Source: Acholoe squamosa
Lineage: Eukaryota > Annelida > Polychaeta > Phyllodocida > Polynoidae
Assembly (NCBI GenBank): GCA_949317995.1
Contig: OX439035.1
Span: forward strand, 79,281,459 to 79,345,458
DNA length: 64,000 bases
Direction of reading: 5' to 3'
Shown: piece by piece, positions 9,851 to 58,960 of the stretch
How the letters are laid out: each line of letters opens with the position of its first letter
Position numbering within the stretch: position 1 is the stretch's first letter
Position numbers and translations under genes: made by a program
The notes under the pieces: model-generated
What the model was told of the DNA's origin: nothing
What the model saw: only the letters and a program-made list of their open reading frames with translations
Databases searched by the model: none

Positions 9851-12800
9851 AACTACATTAAGTAATTCAAACAAGTGATATAATGTTATTGTTGGCGGTT
9901 GCGCCCTCGAGGCGAAGATACTGTACTATAGAACAGTACTAAAGTGCTTTCTCTCAAATGCTACTCGTCCTGCCTCGTGCCTTACACACGGGGTACCACA
10001 GTCGTGTGCATACATATATGCCAAGAGACATCAACATAAAGATTAGAGATAATAAAGAATATAAAAAACCACGGTATTGGTATAAAATCGTTGTCTTCTG
10101 TCTTTATTTGATTTCATGATACGACATTTCATTACGAAGTGTACTACATTGACAACCACACCAACCTCTGCAGAAGATCACGTCTTAATGCTGCTGATAC
10201 AAGCTATCTTCTCAAAGCCTGCCTCTTTGGCAGACACCTCAATATTACACCATCACTCTCCATACATATAATGTATATATACATTAACAGAGATCAGAAG
10301 CTTTTAGATTTCTACTTCCCCTTTTTTTTTTATTCTATTATATAAACCACTTAGGTAAGGCAATATTTTGCACACTGAGGTGCGGGTGGTGTTAGAGCTA
10401 GGTATTGTTCTCCCCATATTTGATATTGATCTTACACAATTTTTCATTTATAAGAAACTATGACACAAGAAAGAGATGTTATGGTAAATTATAGTAGTGT
10501 TGATATCCTGTATGGGTTAATATGTAAAATTGATAAACCCTGTTCAGCATGCGTTCTTACCTGATTTTAGATCCTGCCGATAACTGGTACTCCATTCATA
10601 ATGTATATTTACCCTCGGTATATCTTTTTTAAACACAAGATAACATACTCATCCTCTCTTAAACCAATCTAAGGTAAGATCAATCGGTAATACATAGCAG
10701 ATCATCAGATGAGATACTTTTATGTTTGACACTTCGTGAGCATGGATTGGCATTTACTTTGACCGCTTCTCAAAATTTGTGTCAATTATTATGGGTGCCT
10801 GTATTCACTTCCTAGTAAAGTTTCCCTTGGCAACTGGGTATTCGTATGACCTGGCTTGGCATGTTGACCTAACTAAATCATCTCACATTTTTATTACAAA
10901 TAAGAAATGAGGGCCATATCCTACTGCAATAAATAGCCTACATCAAAACTGTATATATCATTTCAATTAAAGAAACGTATTAACAAAACATTTTCCTATT
11001 TACCTTAATCTTCATTTAAAACTAGACAGCATACTTCATCTTAGTTTTACAATCAGCATAAAAAAGAGGACATACTTCTGTGAGTTTTCCTTTTGTTTTT
11101 CAATAAAAATAGATGTAAAATACCGTAATACTTGTAGTTGATAAATACCAGAGAGGCTTAGCAGGTTGTGTAATGGTAGAGAGGTGAGGTGACAAAAGAT
11201 TGAAAAATAGGTGAAAACGTGCAAATATTCCCATGAAGAGTATCACTCTGTGAGGCCAGATATTGTCAAGTATTAAATCATGTGACACAAAATTTCTAAT
11301 TGCAAGTTGCGGACCTATTGTGAATGCTATATCCCAAGCCCGAGGTATAAGTGACTATTGTGAATAGATCTGCAAAAGTATATTGTAGTACTGTAGTGCA
11401 TCGTGACCCGTTTTCCCCAGTGTATGGTTACCCACCTCAGGTAAATTAGCTATCATTAAATTTGTCATGTCTAAATACTCATGTTGCAGAGAAGTAGGGA
11501 GCAAATGTTTCTCTGCTGGGGTGGGTGGGAGGGGGTAATAAGCCTATAATAGGGGACCTTCCTACATGGGATCATTGAGGGGATCCTTTCCATCATTGAT
11601 GGGTGGTTGGCCACCTTCAGAAGGTGAATACTTTCATAATGGAGGTGAGAATTTTAAACAAATCAATGTATTTCTATTTCTGTCCTTATTACCCATATTC
11701 CGGGAGAGGACATGAACGAGCAACTCTCGCAAACATATTACAATCAGCTCAATCCTATGCAATTCTTCCATCATTACTCTGGTTTCAGTGAATAATTACC
11801 AGGATGTGTTTTTGTACGTACTATAATCCACTATGCGACTGTCTAGTATCACAATCGCATAGTGGGTTAGATTTTACCTTGAATTATCCATCGCACGTTA
11901 TCATGTGTTCTTGGTCGCAAACCAATGTCAATGTGGGATGGGTTTCCAAAGATAACAGTCAGAAGTTTTATACATAATACTTAAACATTTATCTGTGTAT
12001 ATAAAAGTATCATTTCATTGAGGAAAAAAAACAGTCATTGACCTTTGCACATTCATATGGCAAATCATGTCTTTCTATCTACATCACACAAAAAAGTCTG
12101 ACGGAGAATGAACATGAATTGAGCATGGATCACTACGTGTTGCCAATGTACAGTGGGGGGTGGGGGGTACAGCTTACCCTACAGCATGGACATCTACTGT
12201 TACTGACATCACCCACTGACTAGAGCCTGAATAACACAAATAACCTCATACAGACACTGTCACTCAAACCCTGGATGTACTCTCTGTAGGCTGTGAGCAA
12301 AGTGGGAACTGGATATAGCCCTACTATTGGAAAGTATGTGCGCACTGCATAGTTGAAAGCTCAGAGGTCTACAAAGATAATTTTGAGTTATTTCGATATG
12401 TTGTTCTTAATGATCTTCGCCCTCGTTCTTTTTTGTGGGTCTAAATTCAGACAATTAGATATGAAATCGGATTTTGAGTCATAAGGTAACGGGTTTGTTT
12501 CAGGACGACGATTTCTGAATCAGGATTGTTATCATACAATCTCTCCTATTGCAAGAATAATTCTTAAATTCCTTATGTGCACACAAAATGTATATGATAT
12601 TATCATACACCAAATTTCCTCTCGACCTGGCATGGGTGGTACGATAACGTAACCATTTCAGAATTTGTACTATGTTCTATATAGTCGCCAAATCATACCA
12701 CATTGAAAGGAACTCTGGCACTTGTGTTCCGGAATCTTTACCTGCAGGGAGCTGTTCAATAAACTGTGACTCTGGTTTAAATTAGTAAACTATTCTGCTA

Positions 12801-13539
12801 GTTAGAGTATTTCAGCATAACAAAACGACGTCTTTTGATTGGGGCCTCTCGATAGAAACAGGGAGAGGCGACTATGGAAACTTCGGTTGGTGTGTTTCAT
12901 AAATATGTACATCTCTGTTGACAAACTGACTATATAATTATAAACCAGACACCGTGTGGCTTAACTTAATGAACCATACAAAGCAATCCAACCCACACAT
13001 GCATCAACTCATATGCTTACAGAACGAAATATTATCATATATATACAGTGCGAATATTGCGCTTTTATTTGACTGTCTTTGTAAGTAGTGTCCTTAACTC
13101 TAGAAATGCTGAAGTGTATGCCTGATCTTTTTTTCGTTGAAATCATGACCATCCCTCTACCAAATGTGATCAAACCCTATGCCAAAATTGCAACGTAGAG
13201 CGGTATTGGATTTTCTAGTTGTTTCTTTTTTCCTTCTAAACTCAAATAATGATCATATTGAATTATTATTTACCACTGCTACTATTTTCAATTATTCTTT
13301 TGTAGATAAGGGATTTCAATATTAGGTCTAATTACTCATAATTCAAAGTCACCTTGGCCCAGCCAAGCGTGTAGACAAACAATTAAATTCAATTGAAGTT
13401 AGTTAATTAGTTTCATTTCAAATACTAGGTATGAAAAATACTTTGACTAGTTTAAGATGTTACTATTTTCCATTCCTGGTGCTTTATCCCAATCCTTAGG
13501 CCACACCAAAAAATTAAGTTAGTCTATGGATTTTGGTTT

Positions 13540-13765
13540 TGAAAAAATGGTGCGTTTTTTTTTTTTTAAGAATTTTTTTGGCGTCCAATGGAAAATTTTA
13601 TTTAAAAAAAAAAATTTGCCCAAACATCACAAAGAGAAAACTTGTAGAAAGTGAAGCGAGCGCAATCCGTAGACGAGATTTTTTTTCAATAAAAAAAAAA
13701 AGTATTTTCAAAAATATGGAGAGGGAAATCTGTAGACCAACTTTTTTTTTTGTGGCCTTATATAT
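13540..13765. repeat. Homopolymer-rich A/T stretch
   Basis: Alternating T and A runs of 8-13 bases break every plausible codon pattern; the open frames here are low-complexity artefacts. A similar texture occurs at 15910-16030. Confidence 0.7.
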
Positions 13766-14224
13766 GTTTTTTTTAATCGTGATAATGATTTCCATTGTAT
13801 GTATTATTCAGATCTACTTCTGTTCATCATTGTATACCTTCAACCATAGTAAACGATACTACATGATATTCACGGAAACTGTCAAATGTATACTGGAATG
13901 ACTTTTTGGACCAGATGTGAGAGATTCTGTTTTTTTTTCTCACAATTTTACTCACACAGTACAGAAATCGCCCACTATCATACCATTTTCAATGCCTCTT
14001 CAGTTAGATAATAAATCCATCTACCAATCACATCATCTTAATATAAAACCATTTTCCAATATTTTGATTTTTCTTGTGGTGCTCAAATTGATTTTACAAC
14101 ATTGAAGATGTGGAAACACAAATATGAAAACAGAATAAAAGCCATATCAATAATCAAATAGGAAATCATATATAACAAGCCATATCAGTACATCCATAAA
14201 TGGCACATGAGCCTATAGTGTATG

Positions 14225-14226
<2 letters not shown>

Positions 14227-14308
<82 letters not shown>
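14227..14308. repeat. (TA)n microsatellite
   Basis: About 40 uninterrupted TA units, 0.8 kb beyond the FUT8 stop codon. Confidence 0.95.
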
Positions 14309-14312
<4 letters not shown>

Positions 14313-15094
14313 CGTGGTTTCATGTAGCATGGTTTAAAATGTCACACCATTACTATTCATTTACATAGTTGTCAGTCACCTATCAATTATTTGGTATATT
14401 CTATACTCTAGTTCACTGTATATACATATGCACACTGTATACAGATACACTTGTTGGCGGTTCATCATACACATTGTATACATTCCACATGGCTAAAGCA
14501 TGTACTACAAATTCATTTATGAGTGCACACTTTGACTTGGAGCTTTACCATGATATGATTATCAGATATATTACAATAGTTTGGCTGTGGGAAAACTAAA
14601 ACATATCCCCATGGTTACTTCATTTTCAAAAAGATCACTATAACTGAATGTATATAAATGAATAATATTACGGTACAAATCATTTATCATTACACATATG
14701 AGAATCCAAGAATATCTGAATAGCCCATGCCATACACGAGGAACGCTCGTGTATCATGTGTATGTATTTTCTTATTTGATAATCATTTATACAGATATTA
14801 TTAGACACAGGTGGAAGCCCACAGAAAATATATCATCAGGTCCCCCATGGTTTTATAAACCAAAACCAGACAAGAGCACACACTCCTACCTATATCAGTG
14901 TCCATATACAATGCTAACCCATAAACAAAGCTCACTGCACGTGAATCATTATGTAACTAACAGTACTTATAAAACCCATGTGGTAATGTAAAACAACTCC
15001 CACTCTCATAAATCCAGTGTCCAAAGATAGCTCTGCTTTCTGATTAAAAATAGTGCTGTGCTGAAGAAGGTAGCACCTATCGTGCTTGCTGTCG

Positions 15095-50162
<35,068 letters not shown>

Positions 50163-51031
50163 CTGAAACGAGAGGAATGAAAAGGTCAAGTATTAAAAAT
50201 TATTGATAATCATTTGATACTTTTGCATACAAAAACGCTAGTAAACGGTGATCTGGTATTAAATAGATAACTATAAACAAGTGAGCAATGCAGAATATAC
50301 TATATGTGACCACGATTTACACAGAAGCAATAACCAACGTTTAGGCCTTGGTCAAACCGACTGTGAAGGTACAATCCTGGGTATTGGAAACCTATAGAGG
50401 AAACTCCTGGGCACAGTCTCTTACCATAAGTCACCTACCCAGTGAAAGAAGTCAAAAGTCCCTGGAGCACTTCCTAGGTTTTCATTGTGACTTTTTCTCA
50501 TCCATCACTGGAGATCAGTGCACTGGTACCCAAACATTAACATGACGAGTAGTACTAAAATGTAATTACAGAGTGCACTATTTCATGTCGGCCGCTTTTT
50601 ATAGCCGAAATTAATGGTTCGTTGGCAGGTTGCATGTGACGGACACGCGAAAAATAACATGATCAAAAGCCCACTTTTGGGGAAGTTTTCAGGGCCTATC
50701 AAAGCGGATATGCCCATCCGCAACTGCCGACACAAAACATTCTTTTTTTTTGTTTCCATTATAACGAGAAGCTGCAGGCAACCCATGGCCATGAGCACCT
50801 CTAAAAGCCCCGAGCAACTCCAAACAACTCGTCAACAACTACTGACAAAGGCCAATAAACTCTAGGAGGCCACACAGTAGTTGACTAATGGCCAGTGGCC
50901 TGAATGGCCACTGACCATGTTTCGGGCGCTGTTTAAGGCTGTTGCGTGTATGGTGCGTTGGGGGCGGTCCCAAACAGCCAACCAGAGCCCTCCTGATAAG
51001 GCCAGGCACGAGAGCGCATCATTTGGGCCAG

Positions 51032-51042
51032 TGCGCATGCGC
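51032..51042. promoter_or_regulatory. NRF1-like palindrome upstream of the isolated FUT8 exon
   Basis: TGCGCATGCGC contains the exact NRF1 core GCGCATGCGC and lies 870 bp upstream (in FUT8 orientation) of exon 50048-50162. That exon has a normal acceptor, so it is internal; the site could mark an alternative first exon between them, which I cannot define. Confidence 0.3.
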
Positions 51043-52849
51043 CTCTGAGAGGCAGGTTCCGGTGACCTCTGTGAGAAGATAGCGCGCTGGAGCAGTGAGC
51101 AGGGCGCACCCATGCGCCACCTTACAACTGGAGCTGAAGCTCGTCCCCTTTTTCATTCGTTTTCCCTTGTGAAACACACACACAAACGACTAAGTCTTAT
51201 CTAACGGCCAATCTCCTATCCTATCCAACAAACACGCCGCTGGCCACACCAAAGCTAGCCACCACAAGAACTGTTTGTCCCTGAGGCTAGGATGTCAAGT
51301 TCCCACTTGCTTGCACTACAGAAACCCTACAACTTATTATAAAGGGAATCTATCAGTAGTCCTCCCTCTCAAACTAATACCGCCTGTAGACACACATTCA
51401 GTATTGAACCTATGGATAAAAGAAGACGCACTGCCATTGTTCTTTGATGATGAAATAACGTCAATATCAAATCACAAGTTCTGAGATACAGGTACACAGT
51501 GCATCAAAGAGACTCACTGGCATATATCCTCCAGTGAGGGGTCTGGTGGTGGTTGGTGGGGAGGCAGGGAATGTGTGTATGTGGTTACCACACCTGAGTG
51601 CTGGCCCTTAGGATGATGTAGGAATTACATACAAAGAGCTGCTCGGCATCAAAATCAGACATGGCGGAGACATAACTGGACCTATAGCGCAGGTGGTGGC
51701 TTGGAGCCAATTATAACAAGGTCAAAAAATCCTCCGGCATTTCAAGAATGGTGATATCACCAAAGTTACATTCAAACTGTAATAAAGTGATGTACTACAT
51801 TATTTGTTCATCCTTGGCACTATGTGTAATAAACCACCGCTAACACACTACTGTTCTACAGATACTAAAGTTTCTTACAGTTGGCGTCATTGAGACATTA
51901 TCTTTACCTGAGAAAATCCCAGCCACTTATCACATTGATGGAATAACAGTCCGCTCTAGTTTTGATTCGATTTCTAATGCATCTACTAAAAGCAAAACTG
52001 ACCTTTCTAGAACAGATAACTGGCATAACTGTCAGTTACAGGAGAATGTGGTCTTTTGGGATGGACGTAATTGGCTTCATCACATTCAATGTAATTCAAT
52101 TCCGCGTTCTCTACGTTTTAGACTTATAATTATTTCAAACTCCTAAACATTTTTTTCTCAGCCACATCTCCAAACTGTTAGTGTTGGGGGTACCCTTTAT
52201 AAGAAGGTGATGTACGTTCATTAGGGCAATGAACCTTCTCAAAGTTACATTTATTTTAAGATTTCTCTGTGAAACTCAAACGGCTAAAAAGCTATGGTTG
52301 GGGTTTTATATTACCATGCTTTTTTAGGTTATTGACGGCCCAAATGCTGTGATGCTCAAGCTAAGAAGTTTGAAAAACTCGAACCGACCTAAACAAGCAA
52401 TGTAGCTCACAGTCAGTTAGGGATCAGTAGTACACATTTTGCCTGTCGGCCTGTCTTTGAAGAGGCGGAATTAAAACCTTGTGCCTGCAGATCAAAGAGG
52501 TCGCCAACAGGAGCCATGCCTCTAGGTTTTCTAGGGGAGACATTTTTGGCGAACAATAATATGAAACCCTGCCTACAACAGAGAGTTTATAGGCTGTGGT
52601 TGACCCTCACTCGGTCACAGGCTGGAGGCCAAATTGGATTTGCGTGTTGGAATCGAAGGTAGAACGACCGTGTGATAGCTAAATGGGATGGCTATGTTGA
52701 GGCCGCCAATCCATGGGTCACTTGCCAGTATCATGTCGAGGCTTGAGGGTGAGGTATATAGGTTATACATCAAAATGTCAGCTGACTAGAGCAGTGTGGT
52801 GTAGTGATTGGGCAGTGGGTGGGAACAGTGGCTGGCCGTGTGGTGTTCT

Positions 52850-52869
52850 CGGTGGGGGGGGGGGGGGGT
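52850..52869 (+). repeat. Poly-G tract
   Basis: About 18-20 consecutive G. The overlapping proline-rich frames on the minus strand are artefacts. Confidence 0.85.
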
Positions 52870-53399
52870 AAATGATGGATTGAGGGTGCCAGTAGGTGGT
52901 GACATTGTTGAGCTGTAGAGGAAAGGATAGGCTGGTGGTCTGAGAGGGCAGCAGGAGCATGGCTGATGGTAACGGGTACACCACACAAGGCTCCACTGCT
53001 CCACTCGCCTGGAGATGGCATGCCAAGATCAAGGCCTGCGGACATATTTAATAGCCCCAGTGCCCCGGATCACCTCCAGCCAGCGCCCTTATTGTTCTGC
53101 CTGTTGCATCTTAATGCCTCTCTCCACCGAATGCATTAGCATTAGGATCACCTCAACAGTACCACCATGCTTCGTTGGACTAAAAGCCTCGACCACACAG
53201 TTGGCCCAAGATAACCCTGCGGCACGGGCACAAAACCATCGACCTCTCACAAAAAGCTGGGCCACACAAAAAGGCTCTGATAAAACCCTAACTCCGCTTT
53301 AGGGGACGTTTTTAAAGGATTTACCTTTTTCAGGGGTGGGCATATCGCGAAGTGCTGGAGCAAACATACAAATTGTCGTAGCAAGGGGTTTTCTATGGG

Positions 53400-54320
53400 A
53401 TTGGCGGGCAAATCATTATGAGAAAAATTTTAGCTTCCACTTGTCAAAATTGATGAGTTTTGGGAGGCATATTTTCAAATTCAGCCTTAAAACATTTGTG
53501 TGGAATATAGGTGGCACAATGCTCCAAGAAAAATTTCAAATTTAACCTTTAAAATACAGTGGTGGATTTAGATGGGGGACACTGGGGTGCATGCCACCTC
53601 CTTTTTGTCAGTACTTAAGAGTTTATTTTTTTCCAAATCCTGAATCCACCACTGAAATATGTGTATTATGGGAGCTTTGGGGGCAAATTGCTTCAGGAAA
53701 ATTTTCAGATGCTCTGTTCTAAATTGGGGTCTTAGGGGATGGGGAGGAGTCATAGCACCAGAACATTTCAGATTCTACATCTGGATAGGTTAAGTTTTAG
53801 AATATTCATGCGAATATACACCAAGACAATTTCCAGATTTTACCTTAAAACATTAGTGTTTTGGAGGAACAGGTTGCCAAATTGCTGTGAGAAAATGTTA
53901 AAACTTTTACCTTTAAAATGAATGGGTTTGCAACATTTTTGGCATGGGTAAATCGCCCCAAGAAAAATTAGATTCTATAGGCTGATGTACATCAAAATTG
54001 GTCTGTTCTGATTTAGAGAAATAAATCTCCAAATTACTTCAAGAAATCTTTTACCTCAAAACATTTGTTCTAGGGATTGAGATGGCAAACTGCCACAAGA
54101 AAATCTTTCAGATTCTTCCTTTAAAATCTCAACAAGTTTTCTAGAAGATTTGGGAGGAAATGATTATTGCTCCAAGGTTACAGTGAGATTTCAGACCTCA
54201 AGGTGAAATCACAGTTAGGAACATTTAGATTCTAACCAAATATGATGTAGAATATTTACAAAATTATTTCAGATTGGGCATATGTTGAAAAGGTAATAAC
54301 TTTGGCTCTAGCTGGAATAT
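53400..54320. repeat. Degenerate minisatellite, unit about 60-65 bp
   Basis: Blocks of the form AGAAAATTTTCAGATTCTAC followed by CTTTAAAACAT, T/G-rich sequence and CAAATTGC recur about a dozen times; successive CCTTAAAACA-type words are about 54, 60 and 67 bp apart where adjacent units are clear. A MITE interrupts it at 53557-53654. Confidence 0.65.
53557..53654. mobile_element. 98-bp MITE related to 1209-1362
   Basis: The ends are CAGTGGTGGATTTAGATGGG and AATCCACCACTG, flanked by AAATA on both sides (53552-53556, 53655-53659). It shares CAGTACTTAAGAGTTTA with the first copy. It is inserted inside the degenerate minisatellite at 53400-54320. Confidence 0.75.
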
Positions 54321-56458
54321 TTACAAAATTCTTTCAGATCTAGAAAGCCCATATCATCCATAATGTCACTGTCACATTTTCCAAGCTCTCTGTTGCACAT
54401 TTTTTTGCGACATTGCGACAGCTGCCAACCCCTGTTTTTGAAGGCCTTCAGCAGTATTTTTTTCTCCTTTTTGATTGAACAAAGGGTGACAAGGGCTGCT
54501 GCTTTGTAGAAACAGGGGCCAGACTGGGTGGTGGCCCCGGGTTAAAGGAGCTTGATGGAGAGGTGGTGGTGGGTTAACGACAAGGTTGTGAACAACACAG
54601 CTATCACTTCTCAGCACATTAGGTGTGTCCCCAAACCCTGGAGACCTCCCCAGGCCATCAAAGCCTTCCCCTATGTATCAATACCCAACATTAACCCATC
54701 AGCCAGGCTATCCACGAATACAGCACCTGACTTCAAAGGCTGCTTGTCGTCTCAGACTCATTCGTCCTTGTTTATGAGACGCTACTCAGCCTATTGTTTT
54801 GGTTCCGTGTGTCGCTCCCATCCAACAACAGCGTCTATTGTTATGGGCCGACTTTAGACAACTCAGATGAGATTCAGCTAGTTCCATTAGTAAAGATTGA
54901 TAGTTTTCAACTGGTAATTACAATTAAAATCCCAATACTAGTTGAATGAAAAAGAAACTAATCTAGGCCAATGCAGTTTCCACCGATTTTCTCTTAGCGA
55001 ATCCCCCTCACCCTATCTGCATTATGATTATCACTGCAGGTCTGACAGCAGCCATCCCCCCTGCAGCGGCCAGTGTTTATGTCAACAGAACCCATGGCGC
55101 TTTACACAGATGATAATAATTATCTCTCTTGTGCATGGAAGATAAGACCACAATAATGGCAGGTGGATCATGAAGAAAGAATACACAAAATTCAGATGTA
55201 TGAACGACACATGAGCACAGCTGACACCAATTGAATTTCAATAATTCCGCACTCTAGGCTTTCATATTAAACGGACACTGGTCAACACAAAGAATGGACC
55301 TATTCGTATATCTAAAGCAGTAAATCAAAACCCTACTGCAATTTTCCAGGAAAAGGAAATTCTTTACGAAAAGGTCGGAAAGGTGCCAGAACTGGCTGTG
55401 TAGCACCTTTTGAATAATGGAAATGCCATCCAATTCTCTTCAATGTTTAAAGAACACAAATAAATCCTGTAGACATGAGAGCAACTTGGAAAAATCATGA
55501 ACATCTATGCATTTCTAGAGAAGAAGAAGACACATGTTTCTCGGCGTTGCTTTATTAAGTGTGGGTCTCAGAGGGATTCCAGTACTAAAAGGTAGCTAAA
55601 GCATAGCAAACAACGCCCGACGTGGAGGGACGTGCCGAGCATTAGGCCACGTACAGTACCCATCGGCAACCATTAGCTACAGGAGGGGGGCTATCCTTCA
55701 GGGTTAACAAGGTAAACTCCGCGCCCTCCTCCAGCCTCCAGCCCGTGTAATCTCCTCCGTCAGCTCCCCAGACCAGATCCCCTCAGTTTGATTCCACCTC
55801 TAGTCTAGGCATGGCCTCCCTCATATTCACTACAGCAGCCATCATTGATCTGTGGTCCTGACCGTTAATCCTAGCAGTTTCATTTGCTCTTACAAACACA
55901 TTTCCCAGCAACTACTTAAAAGTCGTGCCTAGTGGGAGCATAGGAGGAGAGATCTCCAATGAGATGCTGAGGTTTATCATGCCCTTGCCCATGTTGAGCA
56001 TTTGGACTTCGGCATACAGGCAAGATTGACTCTGGCCTTGCCACACATCACAGATGTAAACTCACACTGATAACTTCCCAAACCTCATTTAATCAGTCCG
56101 ACAGATTCAATAAGGAGGGCTTCGTGATGTGCTCCATCATGAACAGACACTCACAAAATCTGCAGACATGGGTGCTGTGAGGATACGAGTCTCCATAATG
56201 ACCAATGAGGAACAGTGTCAACATTGTCCACAATATACATTCATGTATTGTGTGAGACTCTTATATTTTCTATGAACTGTAGAGAACGTGACAAATGGGT
56301 CTTGGATATATGCTTTTTAATACCCGAGGCAAGAAAAACATAAAGCCACCAGTGGGATTTTGATTTTCTCTGGAATACATAGGGCTTATACCTCTATTGG
56401 GAAGAGAAGGTCTCTATCAGAATAATCTAAACCACTCTCTTGCCACTACATTTGGGAG

Positions 56459-57192
56459 GAGCAGCTCTGGATCTCCCAGCGAGCAGCTCTAGGCAGGGTG
56501 ACGAACCTGTGCCACGGTCAGTAGCTTGTGGACGCGTGATGGGGTCGGCCGATTGGCAGAGCTGCCCGATTCACAGATCGCATGTCCCACAGCCATTCGT
56601 CGCCAACTGCACTGTGACTGGTACACCACGGGGACGAGCCGGAAGTCACGTGCAAACACGCCCTGGGCCCCCAAATGTATACCGTGAGTAGATAAGGTGG
56701 GTGGGTGGTGGAGGCGCGGGGGGGGGTAGACGAGGTCAGGCATGAAGGAAGGCTTTCTACCAGGGGATGTTAGCATGCCCAAGGCCCTCAATGATTTCTG
56801 TACTGGCGACGTTTGATGTCATGAGAGTTACTTCTTTCCAACTCAAGGAGTCCCAAGTGCTTTCTCTCCTCTCTTTCTATTTTTTTTTCTGTGGCCACCA
56901 GGGCAGGCTAGAGACTGTGGTCTCTCATCTGTGTAGGGTGGGTGAAATGGATTTCACATCAGACAGTCACGGAGAGGGGGATCTAAGGAATCTATGCATC
57001 TAGGAGCGGATGCGTGCAGAGCCAAGGCATGAAGACCGATAGTTTATGTCACATGTCGCTGCACGATACACCAAGCCTCACAAAGCCTGGCCGAGCTGCT
57101 CCACTGGTGGTCTGTCCAGCCTGAGCTGCTCCTTTCTATACCAGCCTGACCCTTGGCAGGATATTATGTCAACATGACCGTGAGAGCAGCTC
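56459..57192. promoter_or_regulatory. Cluster of five GAGCWGCTC palindromes
   Basis: Exact sites are at 56459, 56481, 57093, 57123 and 57184, with the near match CGAGCTGCCCCG at about 57200. Their flanks are unrelated, so they are not copies of one repeat. A binding-site cluster is possible; I do not know a factor for this exact word. Confidence 0.35.
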
Positions 57193-58825
57193 GTTACCTC
57201 GAGCTGCCCCGAGTTCTAAGCACTGGTATGGATGCCCTCACTGGGTGGCTGTGAGCAATTCCCCACAAAGGCACACAATGAGAGGCAGCCTTGTCGACTG
57301 CATACTCAATAGTACCACACTGCACTGTACTGACTTTCAATCTACTCTAGGCCCCTTTGAAGATGCATATTCAGTGCTGCACAGCCGGAGCAATAGAAGA
57401 GTGTGCTGTATGATATAGTTATTTTACAACGCAATACTGAATTGTGTAATGGAAACGTATGTATCCTCCACGTTGATATTAAAATAATTCAAACGAGGCT
57501 TGTTGCTTCACTAATGGAGAAGGACTGAAATTCATTACCTTGAATAATTTGAAAAAAAAAAGCTCAAATTCATTCTCCCTGTAAAGGAAGCAATAAGCGT
57601 AGGCTAGAAGCACCCCCCTACCCGAATCTATATTTCAATCTATATATGGGCCTTGTGTGCTCTCTTTGCCGCACATGTGGACAATCCAGAGTTTAGCCTA
57701 GGTGGCACAACGAGTAAGAGTTGTCTTTTGTATTTCTCACTAGCTAACAGGGAGGATGCAATCAGAAAGGATAGGTGGCCTTAAGATTGATTGTTTGTTT
57801 TCTTTTTAGACTGAGGAGATACATATCCTTGAATAAGAATGCGAATCAAGCACTAGTGTTGATTACTCGAGTTGGATACAATTTGTAGACTCTGCTGTTA
57901 TTAAGGCCTTCTGCCTGGAGATGTCCCACGGCCACCCCCTTCCTGTAACTACTTCCGCATTCTAACCCACACATTGTGGAGTGTTCCCAGGGACGTGTGG
58001 GCTCCATTCCAGCTACATCCATCACAGGGTGCAATAGCACTCGGTTTGGGACCTGCTTATTTACCCATGATGAAGAGGAAAGATCCGGGCGTGGGGGGGG
58101 GGTGGATGTTAGATGCAATAGGTTGATGGCGTCGAAGCTGAGGGGTTTACGAGAAATCTGTATAATGCACAGTTGGTATCTTCTTGTCGATTACAGGGTA
58201 TGATGACGACTGGGATGCAATTAAACCGAGGCGCTGGCAGTGATAAGGACGGGTATTGTAGGCCACTTAATAAACCAATTAAGATGATTCAGATAGAGAG
58301 CGGGGCTTAATAAAGAGGTTTGAGTGGCGGGTGTCTTCTGTTAACGCCTGGCGCCATTCGGGGGGGGGATTAGAAAGGGGCTTGGTGAAGAACAAGCACT
58401 GGCTACGTGGCCTTCATAGTGATATGGGAGGGCACCTCCCACTTTTCTTCCTTAGTCCTCCTCCTCCTAAACTATTTATAACGGTCAATAAACCTTCATA
58501 TTAAGGTTTATGTGACCACTATTACAATGTATATTAGGATTGATTGAGAGTGATTGCTGATCAGGCTGTTACTTATGCACAATGCAATGAAGCAATACAA
58601 TTTCCTTCTCCTCTATTTGGAATTCATTTGCACTGAACACCCTATCTTGTTCACACATGAGAAAATCGTGAGATGATTAGCTCTGTGTTTCCATTGCCAA
58701 GCATCAAAACCTGTATTTTTCCTTGTACCCCATAGCCCAGGAATTGAACATGTACACAACCATGACTTGCAGAAGGGTTCGATTTTGGATGTCAATATAT
58801 ATCGGTCTTCAAAAAGTCGGCTGAT

Positions 58826-58960
58826 TCACTTACCGGCCAATAATCCTTTTGGACAGAATGGATTATAACCACTGAATTCTAATGTAATTCTGATCCAAAG
58901 AACCAGTCCATTCAGGAACCAAGAATTTTTTATCTGAAACGGAGGTGGCTGGTAAAGTGA
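58826..58960. mobile_element. Possible small inverted-repeat element
   Basis: TCACTTACCGGCCA at 58826-58839 is imperfectly inverted as TGGCTGGTAAAGTGA at 58946-58960, 135 bp overall. The interior also has weak self-complementarity. Flanking duplications are not clear. Confidence 0.4.

Larger units (their letters stand above)
8472..15094. other. Intergenic spacer between the PEBP-like gene and FUT8
   Basis: It contains a G/C-patterned stretch at 8713-9060 that may be a decayed repeat, a partial SINE-like copy (9803-9850), the A/T homopolymer stretch (13540-13765) and the (TA)n array. It probably also holds the FUT8 3' UTR next to 15095, though I could not settle on a poly(A) signal. No exon was recognised. 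Confidence 0.5.

Noticed and set aside
13533..13901. 122-codon frame on the plus strand
   Set aside because: Composition is set by A and T homopolymers (Phe/Lys runs); an equally long frame exists on the other strand.
52770..53045. Pro/Ser/His-rich frames on the minus strand
   Set aside because: All three frames of the same strand are open across a poly-G tract and simple sequence; this is not coding evidence.
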